Below are positions 1 through 6,794 of a stretch of DNA of 11,617 bases, in pieces. A model generated the notes under the pieces. It had not been told where the DNA came from. It saw nothing but the letters and a program-made list of their open reading frames with translations, and searched no databases. Position 1 is the stretch's first letter, and each line of letters opens with the position of its first letter. A program made the translations under genes and the position numbers. The stretch is from Clostridiaceae bacterium (GTDB taxonomy: Bacteria > Bacillota > Clostridia > Saccharofermentanales > UBA5734). Location: positions 1-11,617 of the forward strand of contig JAAZFW010000514.1 of assembly GCA_012511525.1 (NCBI GenBank). The letters are read 5' to 3'.

Positions 1-54
1 CAGTTTTCCGGCCGCGCCCGGTCTGACATCTTCTAAAAACGGGAGGCGATTTTC

Positions 55-963
55 ATGAAAAGACAACTGATCTGGCTGATCGTGCTCATGCTGGTTTTCT
101 CCGGCCTTGCCGGCTGCTCGTCATCCAGCGGCGAAAGGCAGATGGCGACAACCACCGCCGGCTACAGCCCCGGGGCAGGCGAAGACAGGTCGGAAACCGG
201 TCTGCCCGACGTCACCGCCGCACGCAAGATCATCCGCAACGCCAGCCTCGACCTGGAAGCGGCCGACGTCGCAGCCGCCTACGACGCCCTGCTGAACTGG
301 GCGGCTGAACGCGGCGGTTACGAAATCCGGCGTGAACAGCGCCGCAGCGATGGCTACATCACGATCGACGCCCAGATCAAGATCAAGCCAGAGCACCTGG
401 ACGATCTGCTCGCGTATGCCGCGACGCTGGGAGATGTCATCAACACGAAGATCAGCACCGAGGACATCACGGACTCGTATTACGATGCCAAGACCCGTCT
501 ACAGACGATGGAGCTGTCCCTGGAAAACTACTACGCGTACCTGAAAAAAGCCGTTTCGATCGAAGAAAGCCTATCGGTCCAGCGCGAAATCAACCAGCTG
601 ACAGCCGAGATTGAATCGCTCAAGGGACGGCTCAAGCTATGGGACAGCCTGCTGGCCGAGTCCGTCGTCACGCTGCGCCTGCGCCAAACCGACGATCCGG
701 TCAAGCTGAAAAAGGAGATCGACTGGTCGACCCTGAGCTTTTCCGATATGGGGTACCTGATGAAGAACGGCCTGACCGCCGTCGCCAACACGCTGGTCAG
801 CGTCCTGCAGTGGCTGGCGATCGTTCTGGTCGCCGCCTCGCCGCTTTGGATTATCGCCCTGGTCGTCATCATGGTGCTCAGACGAAAGAAAAAACGCGCC
901 GCCCTGGCGAAAAAGCAAACGGAAGCAGCTGAAAAACCTGACCAGGAGGATCCGAAACCATGA
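55..963 (+). CDS. DUF4349-type membrane-anchored lipoprotein
   Basis: A 302-residue exported protein of unknown function. The N-terminus is a lipoprotein signal: a hydrophobic stretch at residues 5-19 ends in the lipobox LAGC with Cys21 as the likely lipidation site. A low-complexity Ser/Thr/Gly-rich linker follows to about residue 50. The folded domain begins with RKIIRNASLDL (57-67), the opening typical of DUF4349 proteins. Residues about 145-200 are rich in heptad-like Leu, Glu and Lys and probably form a coiled coil. A hydrophobic segment at about 246-276 is followed by a basic tail (RRKKKR), so the C-terminus probably crosses the membrane and ends in the cytoplasm. The start is supported by GGGAGG at 41-46, eight bases upstream. 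The stop overlaps the next gene's start by 4 bases, so translation is probably coupled. The family assignment rests on pattern recognition and the cellular role is unknown. Confidence 0.82.
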   Translation: MKRQLIWLIVLMLVFSGLAGCSSSSGERQMATTTAGYSPGAGEDRSETGLPDVTAARKIIRNASLDLEAADVAAAYDALLNWAAERGGYEIRREQRRSDGYITIDAQIKIKPEHLDDLLAYAATLGDVINTKISTEDITDSYYDAKTRLQTMELSLENYYAYLKKAVSIEESLSVQREINQLTAEIESLKGRLKLWDSLLAESVVTLRLRQTDDPVKLKKEIDWSTLSFSDMGYLMKNGLTAVANTLVSVLQWLAIVLVAASPLWIIALVVIMVLRRKKKRAALAKKQTEAAEKPDQEDPKP

Positions 964-2168
964 CCGCTACCAAACCTATCGACGTGGTCGTCGCCGGGCA
1001 CCTGTGCCTGGATCTCAGCCCCGGGTTCGCCGACCACGGCAGCCAGACGCTTAAGGACATCCTGGTCCCGGGCCGTCTGGTCAATGTCGGACCGGCCGCC
1101 CTGTCAACCGGCGGCGCGGTTTCCAATACCGGGCTCACGTTGCGCATGCTCGGTCTCAAAACCTGCCTGATGGGCAAGATCGGGGCCGATGTGCTCGGAC
1201 AGAGTGTCCGTCATATCCTAGACGCCTACGAGGCCTCGGACAGCCTGATCGTCGACACGAAGGCGGCTACCGCTTATTCGGTGGTGATCGCGCCGCCGGG
1301 CATCGACCGCATCTTCCTGCACCATCCCGGCGCCAACGATACGTTCATAAGTTCTGACCTCGATCCGGAAAAGCTCTCGTCCTGCCGGCTGTTCCACTTC
1401 GGCTATCCGCCCCTGATGCGGCGCATGTACAGCGACGGCGGGCGTGAACTGCTGACCATGTTCCAGATGGCCCGCCGTGCGGGAGCGGCCACCTCGCTCG
1501 ACTTAGCCCTCCCCGATCCGGCCTCGCCGGCCGGTCGGGCCGATTGGGGGGCTATCCTGGCCAAAGTGCTGCCGGTTGTCGATATTTTCCTTCCCAGCCT
1601 CGAGGAATTGCTCTACATGCTTGACCGGCCCGTTTACGAGTGCTTGAAAGCATCCGCCGGGGAGGCGGATATCTGCACCGTCTGCCCCGAGCAGCTGCTG
1701 TCCGACCTGGGCACGCGCATCCTGTCCTTCGGCGTCAAAATATTAGCGATCAAGCTGGGCAAGAGGGGTTACTACATTCGAACATCCGGACGGGACAACC
1801 TCAAAACGATGCAATCAGCAACACCGGCCGACATCCGCAATTGGGCCGGCCGCGAGCTGTGGTCCGAACCGTACCATGTCGCACAGGTCGCGTCCACGAG
1901 CGGGGCCGGAGACGCCAGCATCGCCGGCTTTCTGGCCGGACTTCTGTCCGGCAGCAGCATTGAAACCGCCGCGGAACTGGCCTGCGCCGTCGCCGGGCTC
2001 AAAATCCAGGTTAAGACGTCAGTCGGCGGGATCCGGCCCCTGACCGATGTGCTGGCCAGTCTGGCGACATGGGCCAAGGAACGGCAGGTACTCGGTCACG
2101 GCTGGCGGTATAATCCCGCAACCCGGCTCTGGTCAGGCAAAATGGATCAAGCGCCGGAAGCGAAATAA
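960..2168 (+). CDS. PfkB-family carbohydrate kinase, long form
   Basis: A 402-residue cytoplasmic kinase of the ribokinase/PfkB family, expected to phosphorylate a sugar or nucleoside with ATP. The N-terminal Gly-rich substrate-binding motif is GGAVSNTGLTLRMLG (51-65). The C-terminal signature is STSGAGD (312-318), with Asp318 in the position of the catalytic base and GAGD as the anion hole. The usual leading Asp of DTTGAGD is Ser here, which the family signature tolerates. The protein is longer than the usual 300-330 residues. The extra length lies around 224-245 (Cys228, Cys239, Cys242), around 275-308 just before the signature, and in a C-terminal tail after about 375. The start at 960 has AGGAGGA at 944-950 and overlaps the lipoprotein stop as ATGA. 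The 3' end runs 22 bases into the convergent SIS-domain gene. The substrate cannot be assigned. Confidence 0.9.
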   Translation: MTATKPIDVVVAGHLCLDLSPGFADHGSQTLKDILVPGRLVNVGPAALSTGGAVSNTGLTLRMLGLKTCLMGKIGADVLGQSVRHILDAYEASDSLIVDTKAATAYSVVIAPPGIDRIFLHHPGANDTFISSDLDPEKLSSCRLFHFGYPPLMRRMYSDGGRELLTMFQMARRAGAATSLDLALPDPASPAGRADWGAILAKVLPVVDIFLPSLEELLYMLDRPVYECLKASAGEADICTVCPEQLLSDLGTRILSFGVKILAIKLGKRGYYIRTSGRDNLKTMQSATPADIRNWAGRELWSEPYHVAQVASTSGAGDASIAGFLAGLLSGSSIETAAELACAVAGLKIQVKTSVGGIRPLTDVLASLATWAKERQVLGHGWRYNPATRLWSGKMDQAPEAK

Positions 2169-2830
2169 TGCTGTTCGAGCATCGCGCACAAGGTGTGGTA
2201 AACCGGAAGATGCAGTTCCTGGACATCGGGTGTTCGCATCGCCGGAACGCGCAGACATAAATCAGCCTCGGCCGCCAGCCGGCCGCCGTCAGCGCCCGTG
2301 AGACCGATCGTCGTTACGCCGAGACCGCGGGCAAGCCGGATGGCCTGCAGCACGTTCAGCGCGTTGCCCGATGTGCTGATCCCCAGCAGCACGTCGCCGG
2401 GACAGCCCAGCGCCATCACCTGCTGGGCATAGACCAGATCGGCGCCCAGGTCGTTGGCGACCGCCGAGCCCAGCGCCGCCTGGCTGACCAGGGGAATCGC
2501 CGGCAACCCGAGCTGCAGCCGGCCGAGGGCTGACTCGAGGTCGGCCCGCGCCGCGTCTTTGACCGGCCGGCCAGCCGCAAAACGAAGCAGGATCGTCTCT
2601 TTATCCTCCACCGGCACAGGGCGCTTCAGGTTGAACCCCTTGAGCAGTTCGCCGGCGATGTGCTCGCTGTCCGCGGCGCTGCCGCCGTTGCCGCACAGCA
2701 GGAGGCGGCCGCCCTGGTCAAAACTGGTCACAAGAAGCCGCCAGGCTTCAGCCAAGTCTTCCAGCATCGGCTGCAGGACCGGCAGGCGCCGGCCGAGTTC
2801 ATCCAGCAGGTCACGAACATCCTGTCTCAT
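2147..2830 (-). CDS. SIS-domain sugar isomerase, GmhA (phosphoheptose isomerase)-like
   Basis: A 227-residue protein with a single SIS (sugar isomerase) domain. It most resembles sedoheptulose-7-phosphate isomerase GmhA and its relatives such as DiaA. Visible motifs are CGNGGSAADSEHIAGEL (46-62), the phosphosugar-binding loop ISTSGNALNVL (151-161), and VQELHLPVYH (203-212). By comparison with E. coli GmhA from memory, Glu61 and His207 or His212 sit where the catalytic acid and base are expected. About 20 extra residues (roughly 68-108) separate the first helix from the central strands, as in several Bacillota homologues. The start has AAGGGAG at 2841-2847 and overlaps the ROK kinase stop by 4 bases (ATGA). 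It is the last gene of the minus-strand run, and its 3' end overlaps the convergent PfkB gene. The context suggests sugar-phosphate metabolism. The heptose substrate is an inference, because other SIS proteins bind N-acetyl sugar phosphates. Confidence 0.87.
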   Translation of the reverse strand: MRQDVRDLLDELGRRLPVLQPMLEDLAEAWRLLVTSFDQGGRLLLCGNGGSAADSEHIAGELLKGFNLKRPVPVEDKETILLRFAAGRPVKDAARADLESALGRLQLGLPAIPLVSQAALGSAVANDLGADLVYAQQVMALGCPGDVLLGISTSGNALNVLQAIRLARGLGVTTIGLTGADGGRLAAEADLCLRVPAMRTPDVQELHLPVYHTLCAMLEQHYFASGA

Positions 2831-3834
2831 TGTGGCAATGCTCCCTTCTCACCTTCCAGGGCGATGCTGACCGCCGCCAGATCGCCCGTCTGCTCACCCA
2901 ACTGTGCCGGCAGAACCTGGCAGCGCCGGTAGGTCCGGGCCAGGCTCTCGCGTTTCAGGACTTCGTCGGCCGCGGGCCAAATCCAGCGCTGGCTGCGCGC
3001 GAAAATCGAGCCGATCACGATCCGCTCCGGGTTGAGCAGGTCGAGCAGAATCGCCAGTCCCTGGCCGAGATAACGCCCGGACACCGCCAGGATTTCTTTT
3101 GCCAGAGGGTCGCCATCGTCCGCGGCCTCTCCGACCAGGCGTGCCGAAAGCTGTTCCGGACCGCCGGCCCGGTCGCAAAACGCAACGCGTTCGCCCATCT
3201 GCGTCTTCTCCAGGACCATCAGGCGGGCCAGCTGCGCGATGCCGCCGCCAGAGCAGAAGCCCTCCAGCGAACCGGCTTTGCCATAACCCACCGATCCGGT
3301 CGGACTGATGCGAACATGACCAATCTCCCCAGCCCCATCGTCGATGCCCGAGTAAAGCCGGCCGTTCAGGATCAAGCCGGCGCCAAAGCCGGTTCCGAAA
3401 GTCAGGAAAACCATGTTCTGGCAGCCGCGGCCGGCGCCGAAACGCCATTCGGCCAGCGCGCCGGCGTCGGCGTCATTGAGCAGCCAGGCCGGCAGGCCGG
3501 TCGCGTCGCGAACCCATTCGGTGATCGGGATCTGGTCCCAGCCGGGCAGGTTGGGCGGTGACAGGATCAAGCCCCGGCGCGAATCCAGCGGACTGCCGCA
3601 GGAAATCCCCGTTCCGACAACGGTCTGATCGGGTCCCAGGCCTGTCAGCATCCGCCTGGCCGCCTGGAGCAACGCGTCGACCAGGGCCCGGGGGCTGGCA
3701 GCGGACCCGGTCGGCAGGACAAAGCGGTCGTGCAGCAAGGGTTTTTCGTCTGCTGGGTTTTCCGGCAGACTGGCCAGGACGACGGCGCTTTTCGTCCCGC
3801 CGATATCGAGGCCCAGGTAGTATTTCGAAATCAT
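2827..3834 (-). CDS. ROK-family sugar kinase lacking the zinc-motif cysteines
   Basis: A 335-residue ROK-family protein, probably an ATP-dependent sugar kinase (glucokinase or N-acylhexosamine kinase type). There is no N-terminal helix-turn-helix, which argues against a ROK repressor. The phosphate-binding motif LGLDIGGTK is at 7-15, the expected catalytic Asp is in LNDADAGALAE (119-129, Asp121), and the ROK core GTGFGAGLILNGRLYSG spans 147-163. His173 of the GH motif is kept. The usual CxCGxxGCxE zinc site reads VGYGKAGSLE (182-191), so all three cysteines are replaced by Val182, Tyr184 and Ser189. The start at 3834 is chosen over an upstream in-frame ATG at 3918 for three reasons: GGAGG lies seven bases before it, the ROK fold begins immediately after it, and the longer form would overlap the exonuclease gene by more than 80 bases. 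It begins one base after the exonuclease stop. The sugar substrate is unknown. Confidence 0.9.
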   Translation of the reverse strand: MISKYYLGLDIGGTKSAVVLASLPENPADEKPLLHDRFVLPTGSAASPRALVDALLQAARRMLTGLGPDQTVVGTGISCGSPLDSRRGLILSPPNLPGWDQIPITEWVRDATGLPAWLLNDADAGALAEWRFGAGRGCQNMVFLTFGTGFGAGLILNGRLYSGIDDGAGEIGHVRISPTGSVGYGKAGSLEGFCSGGGIAQLARLMVLEKTQMGERVAFCDRAGGPEQLSARLVGEAADDGDPLAKEILAVSGRYLGQGLAILLDLLNPERIVIGSIFARSQRWIWPAADEVLKRESLARTYRRCQVLPAQLGEQTGDLAAVSIALEGEKGALPQ

Positions 3835-3835
3835 C

Positions 3836-4747
3836 TCATTGCCTCCGTTCGGATTGCTGCCGCTCGATTTCCTGCGCCAGCGCCTGATCGCGGCTGATCC
3901 TGAGGGACAGGTAGGCAAAAAACTGGCCGGGCTGCTTGCGCCGCCAGCGGCACTTGGCCAGGATCAGGCCATGATCCGGGCAGCTGAACGCGGCGGTGAA
4001 GCGGCTCTTTTTCGCCTCCCAGGGCTGCTCGAGCCGCAAAGGCGTGCCGCAGCCGGGGCAAATTGCCTCCAGCGTGTCCAGCGCCGGCCCGATGGCCTCC
4101 TGGTTTGCCAGCGGGCCTAACGTCAGCTGGCTGGAGCGGTTAAGGTTGGGGTCGAACGCATAACGCGCGGCCAGGTCGGTCCCGTTGTTCTCCGTCCGGT
4201 TGAGCTCGGCAATATGGCGGAAGATCTGCCCGGTGTACCAGGCGTCGTTCACCGCCTGGTGAAAAGGCTGCGGCTTGGGCAAATCGAGAAAATCGATGGC
4301 ATACTCGATGCTGCGCTGCATGTCCGCCTGCTCCACCAGCTGGTCGAAAAGATACTGGACGTCGATGCACGGCATCTCGAGACGGTCGGCCAGCTGGTAG
4401 TAGCGCAGGTTCATCAGCAACGTGGCCGTGTCGCTCTCGCTCCAGGTGCAGAACAGGTATTCGTCACCGCAAAAAGCCAGAAAATCCCGGGCGGCGTCAC
4501 GGAAATCCAAGCCGTATTTCATGCTCTGCTGGTGCCGGCGGGTCACAGCCGCCACAGGGCCGGTCAGGATGGGGTACAGCCGCGGCCGGATTTGGGTGCT
4601 GAATTTCCCGGCCAGGCGGAACTGCTCGTCCAGCTTGACCGCGCCGATTTCGATAATTTCAAAGGGGATCGCGTCCTGAATGGCCTTGGGGACCTTGTTG
4701 GCCCGCCCGGCTCCGTTCCATTCCAGGTCAAAAACAATGTAATGCAT
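3836..4747 (-). CDS. DEDDh 3'-5' exonuclease with C-terminal Cys4 module
   Basis: A 303-residue protein whose first about 180 residues form an RNase T / DNA polymerase III epsilon-type exonuclease domain. Expected metal-binding residues are visible: Asp7 and Glu9 in motif I (FDLEW, 6-10), Asp106 in motif II (TWSESD, 101-106), and His163 and Asp168 in motif III (HQAVNDAW, 163-170), making it DEDDh type. It should remove nucleotides from 3' ends of DNA or RNA; which one cannot be told from sequence. After a linker, the C-terminus has CPGC (230-233), Cys256 and Cys266, spaced like a zinc ribbon, followed by a basic, Arg/Gln-rich end. Such tails often help bind nucleic acid. The start has GAAGGA at 4753-4758, five bases upstream. 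It lies 50 bases after the fructokinase stop and one base before the ROK kinase start, so it is probably in the same transcript. Confidence 0.88.
   Translation of the reverse strand: MHYIVFDLEWNGAGRANKVPKAIQDAIPFEIIEIGAVKLDEQFRLAGKFSTQIRPRLYPILTGPVAAVTRRHQQSMKYGLDFRDAARDFLAFCGDEYLFCTWSESDTATLLMNLRYYQLADRLEMPCIDVQYLFDQLVEQADMQRSIEYAIDFLDLPKPQPFHQAVNDAWYTGQIFRHIAELNRTENNGTDLAARYAFDPNLNRSSQLTLGPLANQEAIGPALDTLEAICPGCGTPLRLEQPWEAKKSRFTAAFSCPDHGLILAKCRWRRKQPGQFFAYLSLRISRDQALAQEIERQQSERRQ
3842..3846 (-). promoter_or_regulatory. Ribosome binding site deciding the ROK kinase start
   Basis: The minus strand reads GGAGG seven bases before the ATG at 3834, inside the end of the exonuclease gene. This supports the internal start over the upstream ATG at 3918. 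Confidence 0.8.
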
Positions 4748-4797
4748 GTCTATCCTTCAAGTCTTTTGGCGCAGGTTCTGCCTTCCGGCGCCGGCGG

Positions 4798-5769
4798 TCA
4801 GGTGAGCGTTCGGGTGCGTGTCAGGCAGTTTTGGATTTCGCGTTCGGTCGGAAGCGCCGGAATGGCGCCGGTGCGCGTGGTCGCCAGGGAACCGGCGGCG
4901 TTGGCGTAGGCCAGGTCCGACTCAAGCTCCTCGGCTGTCAGGCGGCCAGGATCTTTGCCGCGCAGCAGCAGCCGATGCAAAACGGCGCCCGTAAACGCGT
5001 CGCCGGCACCGGTCGTGTCGATGGTCTGGACATCGAAGGCAGGATGGCTGGCCTGGGCGCGGCGGGTCGCGCCGTATGCGCCTTTGGCGCCGCGCGTGAT
5101 CAAGAGCAGCTGCAGCGGCGCCCGGTCGAAAAACCAGCGCGCGCCCTGCTCCAGATCCGTCAAACCGGTCAGGAAGGTCAGTTCCTCTTCGGAAATCTTG
5201 AGCACGTCGACCCGGTCCAGTACGGCCAGGATGACCTGGCGGGCATCCTCGGGCGATGACCAGAGCGGCAGGCGCAGATTTGGGTCGTAGGAAACCAGGC
5301 GGCCGGCTCGCCGGGCCAGTTCCAGCGCGTGCCGGGTAGCCCCGCGCGCCGGATCCCCGGTCATCGAAACCGAGCCGAAATGGAAGATGCGGCAATCCCG
5401 GACGGTTGCTTCCGGGATCTCCTCGGGGCGCAGCATCAGGTCGGCACCCGGGTTGCGGTAAAAGGAAAACGAGCGGTCGCCGTTCGGGTCCAGGTGGACA
5501 AACGCCAACGTGGTCCGGCAGGAAGGATCGCGCAGCAGGCCGTCACAGGCGATTTGGGCTTGGGCCAGAACACCGGCCAGGTAGTCGCCGAAAAAATCCT
5601 GGCCCACCTTGCCGATAAAAGCCGTCCGCCGGCCCAGCCGGCTGAGCGCAGCCAGCACATTGGCCGGCGCGCCGCCCGGGTTCTGCTCGAATAGCGGCTG
5701 GCCCTGGCCGGAAAGGCCAGCAGGCGTAAAATCGATCAGCAGTTCGCCAACCGCGGTAACATCGTACAT
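4798..5769 (-). CDS. PfkB-family fructokinase
   Basis: A 323-residue cytoplasmic sugar kinase close to ScrK-type fructokinases, expected to convert fructose to fructose 6-phosphate with ATP. It begins with DVTAVGELLIDFTPAG, as in fructokinases. The substrate-side motif GGAPANVLAALSRLG is at 32-46, YDPNLRLPLW at 161-170, and the catalytic signature DTTGAGDAF at 251-259, with Asp257 as the base. Length is normal for the family. The start at 5769 is preferred over an in-frame ATG at 5808: AAGGAG lies seven bases upstream, the family's N-terminus begins there, and the longer version would overlap prmA. Only two bases separate it from the prmA stop, so co-transcription is very likely. No sucrose or fructose transporter is in the window, so fructose as substrate rests on family resemblance alone; other PfkB hexose kinases such as 2-keto-3-deoxygluconate kinases look similar. 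Confidence 0.9.
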   Translation of the reverse strand: MYDVTAVGELLIDFTPAGLSGQGQPLFEQNPGGAPANVLAALSRLGRRTAFIGKVGQDFFGDYLAGVLAQAQIACDGLLRDPSCRTTLAFVHLDPNGDRSFSFYRNPGADLMLRPEEIPEATVRDCRIFHFGSVSMTGDPARGATRHALELARRAGRLVSYDPNLRLPLWSSPEDARQVILAVLDRVDVLKISEEELTFLTGLTDLEQGARWFFDRAPLQLLLITRGAKGAYGATRRAQASHPAFDVQTIDTTGAGDAFTGAVLHRLLLRGKDPGRLTAEELESDLAYANAAGSLATTRTGAIPALPTEREIQNCLTRTRTLT

Positions 5770-5771
5770 GG

Positions 5772-6785
5772 CTAATCTCCTTTTGCTTTTCCCAACAGCA
5801 GGGCGCACCAGTCGTTTTGGATCCGTTTTTCCAAAATGGAAAGGCCGGCTTGTTCCGCGGCGGCTTCGACCGCCGGCAGCTTGTCGCGGATGATCCCTGA
5901 TGCGATAAACAGGCCGCCAGGTGCCAGCAGGCTGGGGATGTCGCCTGCGATCGCAACGATGACGTCGGCGATGATGTTGGCGACGATCAGGTCGTAGCGG
6001 GGTCTGGCGGCATCCTTGAGCTCGCCGCTGTGGACCATGACCGCAACCTGGTTCAGCTGGCAGTTGGCTTTTGCGACCGAGACCGCGAGCGCGTCGATGT
6101 CGATCGCCTCGACCGAACCGGCGCCCAGCCGGGCGGCAATAATCGCCAGGATACCGCTGCCGCAGCCCAGGTCGAGCACATGGTCGCCCGGCTGCAGTTT
6201 CTCATCCAGCCAGCGGGCGCACAAGGCGGTCGTCTCGTGCGTGCCGGTCCCGAACGCGCTGCCCGGATCGAGCGTGATCACGATCTCGCCGGGTACAGGC
6301 TGGTAATCGAGCCAGCTGGGATTGATCACCAGGCGGTCCGTCAGGTGCAGCGTATTGTAATAGCGCTTCCAGTTTTCAGCCCAGTCTTCTTCCTTGACAA
6401 CCAGGCAGCCCTGGTAACCGTCCCCGATATCGAGAAAGGCTGAAAATGACTGCAGCCGCACGCGGATTTGCTCTTCCAGCTGCGATAGCGGCACGATAAT
6501 CTTTTCGCTGTTGTCGTACAAGGTCCAGCTGGCCTGGTCGGGATCGCGGTTGACGCGCACACCTTCTGGGAATGCGGCGAAATAGGCGACGATGCGCACG
6601 ACCGGGTCCAGCTGGTTGATAAAGTCGTCATCGGCGTACGAGAGGTTTTTCGGGTCGGCCAGAATGGCCGTGATCTCCGCCGCGTCCTGAACCTGAACCC
6701 CGTCGGCACCCAGGGCGCTCAGGGTGTCCGTCAGCAGTTCCGACGCTTCATGGGTCGAAGCAAAATGGAAAGCCAGGTAATGCAT
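5772..6785 (-). CDS. prmA: Ribosomal protein L11 methyltransferase PrmA
   Basis: A 337-residue S-adenosylmethionine-dependent methyltransferase that trimethylates ribosomal protein L11. The N-terminal about 130 residues correspond to the L11-recognition part and linker. DWAENWKRYY (134-143) and DPGSAFGTGTHETT (173-186) are hallmark PrmA motifs. The cofactor-binding loop is DLGCGSG (205-211), followed by an acidic end of strand 2 (IDIDALAV, 228-235), and VANI (268-271) forms the substrate-side motif. Length is slightly above the roughly 290-315 usual for the family, mostly in the N-terminal half (about residues 40-110). The start has AAAGGG at 6791-6796, which overlaps the stop of the preceding membrane-protein gene. 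prmA commonly follows dnaJ in Bacillota, so position and sequence agree. The rRNA methyltransferase gene rsmE, which often comes next, is absent and a fructokinase gene takes its place. Confidence 0.96.
   Translation of the reverse strand: MHYLAFHFASTHEASELLTDTLSALGADGVQVQDAAEITAILADPKNLSYADDDFINQLDPVVRIVAYFAAFPEGVRVNRDPDQASWTLYDNSEKIIVPLSQLEEQIRVRLQSFSAFLDIGDGYQGCLVVKEEDWAENWKRYYNTLHLTDRLVINPSWLDYQPVPGEIVITLDPGSAFGTGTHETTALCARWLDEKLQPGDHVLDLGCGSGILAIIAARLGAGSVEAIDIDALAVSVAKANCQLNQVAVMVHSGELKDAARPRYDLIVANIIADVIVAIAGDIPSLLAPGGLFIASGIIRDKLPAVEAAAEQAGLSILEKRIQNDWCALLLGKAKGD
5777..5782 (-). promoter_or_regulatory. Ribosome binding site deciding the fructokinase start
   Basis: The minus strand reads AAGGAG seven bases before the ATG at 5769, just inside the end of prmA. 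It supports this start over the in-frame ATG at 5808. Confidence 0.8.
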
Positions 6786-6794
6786 GCAGACCCT

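Noticed and set aside
1..54. Possible 3' end of a gene upstream of the lipoprotein
   Set aside because: Frames ending at TGA (24-26) or TAA (34-36) are open from the left edge, but fewer than 12 codons are visible, too few to support a gene.
2168..2182. Small stem after the PfkB stop codon as a terminator
   Set aside because: The stem is only 5 bp with mixed A-T content, and no T-run follows on either strand.
2830..3561. 243-codon open frame on the plus strand opposite the ROK kinase
   Set aside because: The ROK reading carries all family motifs with correct spacing; the antisense frame has none.
3835..3918. 28-residue N-terminal extension of the ROK kinase from an ATG at 3918
   Set aside because: It would overlap the exonuclease gene, lacks a suitable ribosome binding site and lies before the family's normal N-terminus.
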